Shown here in pieces: positions 24,561 to 34,576 of a DNA stretch of 64,000 bases. The notes beneath the pieces were generated by a model, which was not told the DNA's origin, ran no database searches, and saw only the letters and a program-made list of their open reading frames with translations. The DNA comes from Spirogloea muscicola (lineage: Eukaryota; Streptophyta; Zygnematophyceae; Spirogloeales; Spirogloeaceae): assembly GCA_009602725.1 (NCBI GenBank), contig WELB01000040.1, forward strand, positions 738,471 to 802,470, in the 5' to 3' direction. The translations under genes were made by a program, and so were the position numbers. Positions within the stretch are counted from its first letter, which is position 1. Each line of letters begins with the position of its first letter.

Positions 24561-25485
24561 GCGTGCAAGGGGAGGGCCTGGCATGTGGTTCTGTTGGACT
24601 CCTGCTCCTGCAGTATTGTGCGTTAGTGGAATTGACTATTGGTGCAACTCAAGTCTGCAGCACCCTGGGGGGTTTGTAGCGGCACTGGAGGTCATTAGGC
24701 ATGAAAGAGGAGGACAGTCATTCTCTATTTAGAAGCATAGGAATAGTTTCAGCACAACGTGTCAGCTTGCCATGTTTGACAGATTATGGGTGTGGATTAG
24801 CTAGCTTCTGTCCTGCTGGAGGTAATTACTAAATCCCTTATGAGAAGTGTTGCTTCTATCATCCTTCCTGGTGAAGTAGCTGATTGCACTATGCTCAGGG
24901 CTCTGACATACTTCAAGCAATCCTCGCAGAGCTGTCACAGAGACCATCATACACCGCAACTGCCTTACAAGCTGCCTTCGATTCCGCTGCTCCTTTGATC
25001 TGACAGTGTTTCGGTACCCAGTGTTATGAAATCGCTCGTCATCTGTATCACCACCATGCAACGCCTGGTCTCTGTTTCACAGGGACGCAGAAGGTTTCGC
25101 AGCTTCAAACCACGACAAGCCCTTTATCAGGTGCACAGCAGACGGGCACCCACTTGAGTGAGGTGGCTGCATGCGTCCTTTCCTGCGCTTCTGCCAGATA
25201 AGTTCGAGCCTCGCAAGATCTCTTGCCAATATCATCAACTTGAGATATCATCAACTTACTCTGTCAGATGGACTTCCAGCCACATTAACTCGTTTGCGAT
25301 GCAAGTCGCTAGAGAATTGGGGACTTGGTGCGTCGCAAGCACCGTGCTCCACCTTAACTTGGCATCGTGCGAGGTCACTGCAGTTGTGCTGCTAGATGTG
25401 CTGCATGGCGTGCGCGCCAAGAGTGGCGGCCCCACCAGGCCGCAGCCCGCGCCACTGCTCGCAGGGCGCATGGCGAAGCAGCTGA
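24561..25485. other. Intergenic region, nothing recognised
   Basis: Both strands were read between KRI1 and the L28 gene. Only short frames without homology are present. The right part may contain an unrecognised first exon of the ribosomal protein gene. Confidence 0.4.
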
Positions 25486-25956
25486 CGGCCGATAGGCGAC
25501 GTGCCGTGTCGTCTGCCGCAAGAAGGACTGGAGCTGGCCTTCGCCAGCCGACGCCGTGTTGCGGCGGCGTCAAGGCGCGGCCTTGGCGCAGCAGGCTCCA
25601 TCGTGGCGCGAGGAAGCAGCGTAGAGCGCCGCCGCCGCAGGGGCGCCGGCCACAGCCGCTCGGAGAAGCGGCGCCAGAGCGTCCACGGCGGCGGCCGTGG
25701 CGGCGGCGGCGGCGACGCAGTGTCGCGGGTGTGCGACCTGACGGGCAAGAGGGCCAACAACGGGTACAAGGTGTCGTTCAGCAAGAAGCGGACGAAGCAC
25801 CTGCAGCAGCCGAACCTGCAGTACCGCCGCCTGTGGTGGCCCGAGGGCAACCGCTTCGTGCGCCTGCGCCTCTGCACCAAGGCCCTCAAGACCGTGGAGC
25901 GCAAGGGCCTGGCCGCCATGGCCGCCGAGGCGGGCCTCGACCTCAACAAGCACTGA
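25486..25956 (+). CDS. RPL28: Plastid 50S ribosomal protein L28 (bL28c), start unresolved
   Basis: The frame ending at 25956 carries a complete bL28 domain: [60 protein letters not shown] and a C-terminal [11 protein letters not shown]. bL28 is a large-subunit protein of bacterial-type ribosomes. The long LQYRR(L/V)WW segment and Arg/Ala-rich N-terminal extension fit the plastid form. The frame is open only from 25486, with no ATG before the domain in that frame. A GCGCATGG ATG at 25470 lies in another frame, so either a short intron (an acceptor CGCAG occurs just before TGTCGCGGGTG at about 25722) or an upstream exon supplies the transit peptide. The gene ends six bases before an assembly gap. 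Confidence 0.85.
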   Translation, partial: RPIGDVPCRLPQEGLELAFASRRRVAAASRRGLGAAGSIVARGSSVERRRRRGAGHSRSEKRRQSVHGGGRGGGGGDAVSRVCDLTGKRANNGYKVSFSKKRTKHLQQPNLQYRRLWWPEGNRFVRLRLCTKALKTVERKGLAAMAAEAGLDLNKH

Positions 25957-25962
25957 CCGCCC

Positions 25963-26112
25963 NNNNNNNNNNNNNNNNNNNNNNNNNNNNNNNNNNNNNN
26001 NNNNNNNNNNNNNNNNNNNNNNNNNNNNNNNNNNNNNNNNNNNNNNNNNNNNNNNNNNNNNNNNNNNNNNNNNNNNNNNNNNNNNNNNNNNNNNNNNNNN
26101 NNNNNNNNNNNN
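25963..26112. other. Assembly gap of 150 N
   Basis: A run of 150 N sits in a GCC-rich tract between the L28 stop codon and the region upstream of HslV. Part of the HslV promoter or first exon could be missing. Confidence 0.95.
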
Positions 26113-26602
26113 CCGCCGCCGCCGCCGCGAGAGCCGGCGCCGGGGCCGCAGCCGGACGCGCCGCCCCTCCGCCGCCGTCGTCGGCGTCATCGTCTGGTGA
26201 GCGGCGGCGCCGTAGTGGACGCGGGGTCGCGAGCGCTATGCTTCCCGGAGCTTCAGTGCACGCACTGGCGCAGACCGCCGCCATGGCCGCCTTGGCCGCC
26301 GCCGCCGCCGAATCTCACGGTGATTGCCGAGATGGCGCTCCTGGCCGCAGCTGAAGTGGCGGCGCGCGCCCGGAGCCCCGGAGCCGGGGGCTGCGAGCGG
26401 GCAGCGCCGTCTGCAGGCTGCGGCAGCTCGCCGCCGACGCCGCCGGCGGCAGAGTACGCCTCGGGAGGCTCAGCTTGTGCCGCCGCCGCCAAGTATGCGG
26501 GAGAGTCCTGCGGGACCTCCGCTTTCGAGTTCTGCTAACCAGGGTTCGAGTCCAGCGTTGAGGTCTCGGGTTTTTTGTCCATGACATTGGCAACGGTCTT
26601 GA

Positions 26603-29077
26603 CGCTGGCGGCGGCGCCGCGTGCGGTGGCAAAGCAGAGGCCGGCGAGCGTGGCACAGCGGGGGCGACGGCGGCGACGGCGCGGCGGCCCGGGGCACGAC
26701 CGTGCTGTGCGTGCGCAAGGGTGGCGCGGTGGTGGTCATCGCCGACGGGCAGGTCACGCAGGGCGCCGAGATCATCAAGCCCAACGTGCGCAAGGTGCGG
26801 CGCATCAGCGAGGGCGTCATAGGCGGCTTCGCAGGTCCGCCTTCCTCGAGGATGGCCACCGTGGGGCAACCCTAATTCCTGTACCCCTGAAGCCTAACCA
26901 AGCCCTAAAACCTAACCTAACCCCAGACCCTTTCCCTGAACCCTTAACCCTCTGCCACTGCTCCTGATAGTGGGCACCCACTATCGCCAGCTGCACCACT
27001 TGCTTCCTGATCCTTGACTTACTTCCAGGGCCTAAAAGCTAACTGAATCCTGTTCCCATTATCTGACACTTAGCCCGTGTTCCGCGCGGCAGTGAGAGGT
27101 CCACAGTGGCAGCAGCAACAGCGAGGCTTAGGGAGCTCAGTCTCTGTTCTTGCTGCCGTTGCAGGAGCGACGGCGGACGCCTTCACACTCTTCGAGAGGC
27201 TGGAGAGCCGCATCGAGGAGCACCCTGGTACGGCCCTTGCCACTGTCTCAGCAGCCACACTTAAAGGCCATCAGCTGAGCTTGGGCTCTCGAGCAGCCAG
27301 CCATTTGTCTCCTTGATGCCACAGACAGATCCTTCGCAGCAAGGTCTACAAGCCTTAGGTTTGGCAAGCAGGGTTGAGAGGTCTGCTAGTTCATGCTCGA
27401 GCAACTGTAGTCAGTTGCTCCCAGCGTCGAAGTTGTGCAATTAGTATCAGCAGAACGTCTTTGACCACTTTGCACTTGGGTTTAGGGTTAAAGGTTAAAG
27501 GGCTAAGGGCTACAAGGGATACAAGGGATTGTCTTCACCATCAGCTATAGCTGCCTGGGAAGCCAAGCAATTGCCCTTGCCTTGACTCACACAATTGAAT
27601 GTAAGTCCTTCTGCTTGCAGGACAGGTGATTCCCTCTGCACTTATGAATGCCGCCTATCATCTGTCGAGGCACATAACTCTACCTTGACAACCAACAATG
27701 TCGTGCAAGGAGTGCGCCGGAATCCGTTCCTTCTGCTGTGTACCTGCTGATGCAAATTTGTCGCTGATCGGCGGCCCTTGTGTCCGACACAAGCCTGGTT
27801 GCTCCAGTTGACCAGAGCCGCGGTTGAGCTTGCGAAGCAGTGGCGGACAGACAAGTTTCTCAGAAGGCTTGACGTAGGCACCCCTTGACTCTGTGCTCCC
27901 TTATGCTAGACGCAGACTGTAAGGCTCCGCTCAGCATCGTTACGTGCGTGTATATCAAGGCGGAATTGCCGCAACTGTGCTCATCATTGCTGCGGCGGCT
28001 GCAGGCAGTCATGATTGTTGCAGATGAGCAGATTTCACTTACAATCACCGGCAACGGTGACGTTCTGGAGCCATACGACGGCGTTATAGGTGCTTTCTGC
28101 CCCCCTTACGGCCCCACTTTGGAGCCATTCAATCCCAGGAGCCTTTCAATCCTACTCCTTTGTCCATGCAACTTCGAACTTGATTTCATCACGGAAAATA
28201 GCAAAACTTGAAAGCTTGACGAGTGCTGACTATGAGGTCTGTTAGCTAGGCATAAAAGCCGACTGTCAGCAAAAAGCTAGCTTGGACCAAAAGTAGCTGA
28301 GATATAGCCTGTCAACACAGCCCCAGTATGGTCCCCACTTACTTGGTGTGACTTGGGCATGCACCCGCAGGTATTGGCTCAGGAGGCCCGTACGCACTAG
28401 CTGCTGCGAGGGCCCTGATAGACCTTCCAGACATGGATGCCGAGGCTATCGGTGAGCATGTCGCATTCCTGGCATCAGGGCAGCTGAGAAGGGAAGGATG
28501 TCCGACAGCAAGTTGCTGTGACCTTGTGAATTGCGTGTTTGTGAGGTCCATATGATCATGAATGACTTGAAGTTTGGGCTAAAAGCTCAGGTCTTGGGTT
28601 GTAAGATTGGGGAGAGTTCCTGCTACAGTCTTTGGGTAATGAGTTCGTCACCCAGGCTGCACCTCGTCGTGATCTAGGTCTGGTGGCTCTGAGCAGGTTG
28701 CGTCCCTACCACTAGTAAAGAACTATCAATCTAACATCAATAATTTGCAATTTACGGGTCACATCAAATGGGAAACAAGGTGGATATTGCTCGCGCAACA
28801 TGATACATGTGCGATGCACAAAGGCTAGCTGCGTCATGTCAACTGTTGGACATCATGTCGCCACAACGTGCCAGCCTCTCAGTGCACGCTTGCACTGACG
28901 ATGCTCTGGTGGCTGAGCCTGGATACTTTTCTCTTCTGTGGCAATGCAAATGCAGCAAGGAAAGCTATGGGGATTGCCGCGGACACGTGCATCTACACCA
29001 ACCACAATTTTGTGATGGAGAAGCTCAGCACGAGCCCGAAGACCGCAGTCACTGAGGCGCAGAGTGCTGCTGTCTGA
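26603..29077 (+). CDS. hslV: HslV (ClpQ) peptidase subunit, probably mitochondrial; start unresolved
   Basis: Recognised exons are about 26603-26834, 27165-27227, 27621-27625, 27808-27873, 28005-28089, 28371-28451 and 28956-29077 (stop). HslV is the threonine protease of the bacterial-type HslUV complex, found in mitochondria of several eukaryotes. The mature N-terminus is visible as ARG then [10 protein letters not shown], so the catalytic threonine codon is 26696-26698. Further signatures are [94 protein letters not shown] and [18 protein letters not shown] 5-nt exon is required to match the family between HPG and LTRAAVEL. The presequence is not resolved: an in-frame stop lies at 26600-26602, so an upstream exon or a non-AUG start is needed; candidate ATGs at 26283 and 26581 are in other frames. 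HslU is not in the window. Confidence 0.9.
26871..26955 (+). repeat. Degenerate telomere-like CCCTAA tract in HslV intron 1
   Basis: The segment contains aaccctaattcc, agccctaaaacc, taacctaacccc and acccttaaccctc, i.e. many imperfect copies of the plant-type AAACCCT unit. It begins about 37 bases into the intron that follows the exon ending at 26834. It is too irregular to be a fresh telomere insertion. Confidence 0.6.
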
Positions 29078-29574
29078 GAGCATGGCAGCTCTCCTTGAAT
29101 GGTCAACTGCGTGCAGTTGACATCCTTCCTCAGGCAACACGGCTGCTTCTTTTGCCAGCGGTGTTATCGAAGTGACAGATCACACAGCTTGCACAGGCGG
29201 CATGTCCTCCCCAGCAAGCAAGCTACTTTGCTTTATATGCAGCATAGGTCGAAGAGGAGCATGAGCAGGCACGTAGATGCATTAGCCTCTCTATTGGAAA
29301 GCGCTGCTATTCTGGGGACTAGGAATATCCTCCAGAGTGTTTGCTTATGGTGTGGGACTGTCAGATTTCTTGGCGGCTTCACCTACCTATCTGGTCACAA
29401 TCTCTGGCCCCCCTTCTCAACAACTCAGCTAGCCCCGCTGGCGGGCTGCAGGGCCGTTCGAGGCCTTGCTCTGGCTCTTGCTCAAAAAAGAATGCGGCTG
29501 CTGATATTGAAAGAGTGGCTGTAAGAGGCCAGCCAGATGCATGCAGGTGTTCATGACGGAGTCACCAGGCTAGG
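29078..29574. other. 3' region of HslV, nothing recognised
   Basis: Only short frames without homology are visible; part will be the HslV 3' UTR. Confidence 0.4.
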
Positions 29575-29882
29575 CAGACAGGGCGCTCTTAGTACCCCCG
29601 TGTCAGCAGTAGGAAGTCAGATGAGCTGAGGGGAGGAAGAGCAACCCCGCTGCGCAAGCCAGAGGCTGCTGCAAGGGCGCGACCAGCGCGGCGGTGCAAA
29701 GCAAGCGCTTGGGACCTCTGTAGGGACATAGATAAACGCTCGTGGGGACAGCCAATAGAAGCAGCTAACGTTTGGTGCCTTAGTGTGCCTAAAGAACGGC
29801 CCTCAGTAAGTCGCGTACAAGTGGGAATATTCACTCCCAATGTATCGTGTACTTTCTGATTTGATTTATGTGCTAGCAGCAC
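29575..29882 (-). mobile_element. LINE-like retroelement 3' fragment
   Basis: The minus-strand frame ends with LSMSLQRSQALALHRRAGRA, then LAAASGLRSG and SDFLLLTRGY before the stop near 29589. The same C-terminal pattern recurs at 48087-48404, 50280-50573, 56960-57106 and 57883-58071. This is a truncated 3' copy of that family. Confidence 0.65.
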
Positions 29883-30328
29883 GGTTCAAGTTGCTGTTCA
29901 CAAGTAATTTAGCAGAGAAGACAACTACCTCAGCGACTGATCGTGCCCCTTGTGTCCCCCTCCTAGCTTGGATGTCTTGAGCAAGCCAGTCGCGTGGACT
30001 CCCTGCCCTGTGTTAGAGGTCCACAATCACCAGGCTTACCCTGGTTGTTACCAGAGGTGGCCATGTAATGCATCAACGTGGAGCAGCAAGCTGCCTCTCT
30101 TACTCCTTACTTAGGCTGTAAAGAGTCGGTCGACACTGGAGCTGACGGCGCTAGCCACCTGGGCTGCACCACAAGCAACCTTCCTTTGTGCAGCGCAAGT
30201 ACTGCTAACAACCCTTAAGGGCAGGCTGGGGTCTGAAGCATGTGACAAGGTAGGTGCCTTGAGGACAAACGACCACATAAGGCAGCTCGGCAGCCTGGAG
30301 ACTACAACCTGCCCCATGTGCGGCATGT
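29883..30328. other. Intergenic region downstream of the acetylglutamate kinase gene
   Basis: Nothing recognised; this should include the 3' UTR of the kinase gene (minus strand). Confidence 0.4.
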
Positions 30329-32335
30329 TCAGCCCGTAATCATCGTGCCCTTGCCCTCGTCTGTCAGGATCTCGAGCAAGAGCGAGTGAGGTGCGCGGCC
30401 ATCAATGATGTGCGTCGCGTTCACGCCCTGCGCCAGCGACCGCACGCAGCACTCCACCTTGGGGATCATGCCGCCAGACACGATCCCCTCGTCGATCAGC
30501 TTCCGCACGCCCTTGATGTCCACTGATCGCACCAGCGTCTCGGGCTTGTGGAAGTCCAGCATGAGGCCGGGGACATCTGGGCGAGACAAGATTGAGAGGC
30601 CATCATCAGCCAGGACACTGCACATTTGTGTTATATCGGCGTGCCTGTCAATTGCTGTCAGAATTACTCAACAAGATGACACGCGAAATGAGTGTACCTG
30701 TCATAAGAATCAGCTTCTCGGCTCCCAATGAGGCAGCGATCTCGCCAGCAGCTGTGTCAGCGTTCACGTTGTAGGCCTGGTCGGCATTGCCTGCTTTGGT
30801 GGTCAGAGTGGGTGCACATAATTGCAAGCTCATAGTTGCTTGGGCATGGCATTATGTGAGGACGTCCTACACACTTGTAGCAGCACCTGAGTTGACATCT
30901 GCAGCAGATGATGTCAGCACTATAGTGGAAGGCTTTGTTCACAAGTGTGAGTTTGCCGTAACTGCATGTCAGTGGGTGTGGGGCTCAGTCCCTACTTGAC
31001 CATCTTTGTCCGCTGCCACCGATGCAATCACGGGGATATGCCCGCAGTCGACAAGTGTCTTCACAATGGTTGTGTCAATGGACTCTATCTCGCCTACAAA
31101 GCCAAGGTCCAGGGAAGTTGGCCTGCAGCGCCAAGAGCAGCGCAATCAGGGTGGCAGTGCCAGGTTAGCTTCATTCAATGACTTGCAGGCGCTACAGAGG
31201 CAAGCCATTTGCCCGTCACCGTGTCTTGTCTTATAGTCAGGAGTGCCGCTCTCCTGCAGCTTGATATCACTGATCGCAGCTGCCTATGGTCCTTGATAAG
31301 CTCCCGACACCAGCTCAATGTGCAATGTAGGTACCAACAGCAACTTCTGTAAGCTGACAGCAGACCTCGCCGTGATCAGCTTTGCGTCCTTGCCGCACAT
31401 GCCCACGGAGCTGCCGCCGGCGCGGTTGATCAGCGAGACGAGCGACTTGTTGACCTTGCCCACCAACACCATCTCGACGACCTTCCAGGCACAAGCACAA
31501 GCACAAGCAGACCATGAAACGTGTTGGCATCCTGCAGGTCGTGGAGCAAACAAGCACGCCACTGCCGCAAAACGCCTGCGCAGAGCATGGACTTCTGTCA
31601 CCTCCATTGTGGGGCCATCAGTGACCCGCAGGCCGTTGCGGAACTGCGGCTCGATGCCAATCTTGGTGAGCCACGTGTTAATCTCCGGCCCGCCGCCGTG
31701 CACCAGCACCGGGCGGAGCCCCACGCAGGAGAGCAGCACCAGATCCTTGATGACGCGGTCCTTCAGGGTTGGGTCCTGGCAAGGCCGCCACCACAAGGCC
31801 GCAGCCATTGGAGGCAGCTCCGGCAGCCATGGAGGCAACTCCGGCGGCCAGCTAGCTCGAGTTGCTCAAATGTCAGGTCAGCCTCCAATGTGGACAAAAG
31901 CCTTGACGTCGATAAGAATGGCACGAACTGATGCCAAGCTGAGGTACTTGCTCTTAGCTCGGCCGAGCCAAAGCACAGGCCGGCCTGCGAGCTGCCGCAC
32001 TCTGAATGACAACCGAGGCTACAAGGCGCGGCCGCCGGCTGTGGCAGGAACCCCCAGGACGGCGCAGCTCGCGGAATGACGCGCGCGAGCGGTGCCGCAC
32101 CTTCATGGCGGCGCCGCCGTACTTGACGACGACGATCTTGCCTTGGAAGCGCTGGATGAAGGGCAGCGCCTCAGAAAGGACGTCCACGCGATCCTGAGAC
32201 GTGAAGAGCATCAGCGGCGGCGCCGTCGGCTCAGGCGCCACGACGGCGCGCGCCGCAGCGGGCCGCCTGCCGGGGCCGGCGCGCCTCGGCGCCTTCGGAA
32301 GCGNTCCTCGTCTTCCGCTGCTGTGATCCGGCCAT
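30329..32335 (-). CDS. NAGK: N-acetyl-L-glutamate kinase, plastid
   Basis: Six minus-strand exons: 32335(?)-32101, 31775-31602, 31481-31366, 31122-30996, 30776-30698 and 30576-30329 (stop). The enzyme phosphorylates N-acetylglutamate in the committed step of arginine synthesis in the plastid, and in plants and algae is controlled by arginine and the PII protein. Signatures are [115 protein letters not shown] and GKGTMITG at the C-terminus, the last fitting PII-regulated forms. The transit peptide is Ala/Arg-rich. The start at 32335 (MAGSQQRK) is tentative because a single N at 32304 interrupts the frame. The exon 3 acceptor (GGAAG) is weak but keeps the family sequence without insertion. Confidence 0.93.
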
Positions 32336-33997
32336 GCGAGTCACAGTCGCCCCCTCCATCCCTCTTGTTTCGTGTTTGATTTGCTCCTGGAATTCCTGCA
32401 TCTCCTGTCCTGCCCCCTGTGCCACTTTCCTTCTGGCCAAGCGCATCACCCGCATCCTGATTGCCTTCACAATCTGCCTTCGTCGCCGCCCTCACACGAG
32501 CCCTTGTGCGCCTGCTGCCCCGCGGTTGTGATGAGCTACTGGGGAGTGCAGTCTTAAACCAGGAGTCACGGACCCTGGGATGCACTAGAGGGGCCTTGCT
32601 CATCTGCGGCAGTAGCGCATGAAGCCGCGTCCGCACAATCTGGCGAAGCTGGTGGAGAGTAGCTAGGTCGAACCAGCCTGTGTTCTCCTGGAATATGTAC
32701 GCCAGGCAGCTCTATAATGTCAGCTTCACGGGATCTGAGCACCACCTAACAAGGCTGCAACTGGTGGTGCAAGAATGTGAAAGCATTCATGAAGAATCGG
32801 AGACTGGACTGTCGAACAAAGCACAATTGCAGGCCTGAAGCAAGCAGGTTGCAGCTGGCCAAGGGTCCCACATTGCAGGTGCCAGCATTTGGCTCCTGAG
32901 TGATAATAGCCTGCACCCTGTCATCCCCGATGTCACACAGCTGCAGAAACAGTTGCCTGCGATCGGGCTGGACTTTGAAGGTGCAGATGTCACTCCACAG
33001 CACCTCGCCTTTCCTGGACCTCAATGCACTAGCTGGCAACAATCAGTGGCAGACAACTGCACAACAAGGCCAGCAGCGACTCAATAGTCACACAAGCTCT
33101 GCAGCAGCCGCCTGCCTTACAAAGACCTCCATGGCTTTGGTTGGCAACGCACATGTCAGTCCTTGTGACCATCTGTCATGCTCCTGCAGCTACACGGTTG
33201 GCAGGTTTCTGTGCACCTACAAGTGCCTACTCACCTGGCACCTTCCACCCAGCTCCCAGGTACGCGAAAGTCCAGCAGCTGGTAACTGGCAGCAAGCGGC
33301 ATCATTGGTATATCAAGCACCATTGAGCATGTCAGTCAGTGAAGCAGAGCAGGAGACACGAGCGTCCCCAGCGACATGCCAGCAACTCCCTCTGCAGCTG
33401 TGCAGTCTGAATTGACAAGGCCAGGCTAAGAGGTCTTATCCGGGCAGAAACAGCCACTTGATATTTCGAGCTTGGCAGCAGGAGCTATGCGCTGCGTGCC
33501 GTCAGGCAGGAGCAAAGAGGAGGGACAGCCAGGCCAGCCAGGAAGTACATGCGATTGGCAGGGTCATGGCGGGGGTCAAAGCCATTCTCAATCCACAATA
33601 TCCGAAAAGGGCCATTGCCAAAGTAGTAGGCCATCTTGAATAGGGCTCTGAGGGTGCGGCACATTCGACAACAGATCGTGGCACACAATGGAATCAAATA
33701 AGGGATTGTTTAGAGACTGGACTGCATCTGCATCGAGTCAGTTGCTGGCCTGATGGCTTTGCATACTCTCAGTACAAATACAGAAGGTGAGAGATGCAGG
33801 GACTAGGTGGAGTTCCCAGCGATGCAGTGCGCACCTCCTCATGACAATGTCATTGATCTCGCCAAATGCCTGGGCCTTGAGATGGTCGCACAGTGCATTT
33901 CGACTCCAAATCTTGCGCGAGGCAAACTTTGGCCGCAAAGCCACCCAGTAGCGATGCTCCTCCATCCTGTCATCAGGCTCCTCGGTGCTGCCAGCCC
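32305..33997 (-). CDS. GTF3C5: TFIIIC subunit 5 (GTF3C5/TFC1-like), partial model
   Basis: Recognised minus-strand exons are 33997-33835, 33647 to about 33560, about 33011-32872 and 32687 to at least 32305. The family motif IWSRNALCDHLK is followed by FKMAYYFGNGPFRILWIENG and FDPRHDPANRMY, which match the DNA-binding part of TFIIIC tau95/GTF3C5. Downstream are CTFKVQPDRRQLFLQLCDIG and ENTGWFDLATLHQLRQIVRT, equivalent to the C-terminal YQLCDL and DGW regions. TFIIIC recruits TFIIIB to tRNA and other Pol III genes; this subunit contacts the A box. The exon linking DPANRMY to FKVQ (perhaps containing KYQVAVSARIR near 33460-33420) and the N-terminal half (probably between 34000 and 34560) are unresolved. 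The last exon stays open up to the N at 32304 and overlaps the presumed kinase start. The tail becomes acidic (AAEDE), as in family members. Confidence 0.75.
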
Positions 33998-33999
33998 CT

Positions 34000-34576
34000 G
34001 GAATTTGTGCTGTCCTCTACATTTGGTCAAAGGTCCACCTTTGACAATGAAGTGGATCGAAGTTAACACCAAGTGGTAAACAGACTGCCCGATTCCTCCC
34101 GAGCTTACAACAGCACGACAGTAGCAGCACTACCCATTCATGCAACTCTGAGCTAACCGCTGCTGGAAAGCGTGCCAGCAGTGGCCAAGTCAGCATAACA
34201 CCGGCAGGTCAAACGTCAGAGACTGGGGGTCCGAGGATCTTGTGGACAGGGAAGGAGAGGATATCATCTGCACGAAAGTCCAAACCGCCATACATTGTGC
34301 TCCTTTGTTTCTGCGCCACAGCAGACGTGGTTGTCAGCACGATTGAAGGTCAAGCAACGAGCGCACCCGCTGGCCAGCCCTGCCAGACAAAGCACTTGCA
34401 ATACAGACTGCACAAGACTTGATTGCGACTTCTTGCCCCTGACCACTGGACCCTGACTTTGGCAGGCCCTGGATAGGGAACATGGAGGCCTTGGCAGACT
34501 AGGCAGCTGCCAGCAAGCAGGTACTCTGCAGGAGTTGCCAACCGATGAGGCAAGCACAGTGGCGACATTGCGTCGC
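34000..34576. other. Probable 5' exons of GTF3C5 (-) and promoter of beta-galactosidase (+), unresolved
   Basis: A minus-strand segment near 34268-34210 reads DDILSFPVHKILGPP after a GTGCAG acceptor and could be an upstream GTF3C5 exon, but phase could not be linked. The rest has no recognisable coding sequence. The two genes diverge here. Confidence 0.35.

Noticed and set aside
25158-26354. 398-residue open frame crossing the 150-N gap
   Set aside because: It overlaps the L28 domain in another frame, is Arg/Pro-rich, and is extended artificially by N.
26480-26560. Possible tRNA gene around GGTTCGAGTCC
   Set aside because: Upstream sequence does not form D or anticodon arms and the ends do not pair.
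31318-32079. Plus-strand 253-residue open frame
   Set aside because: It is the antisense of acetylglutamate kinase exons 2-3 and has no homology of its own.
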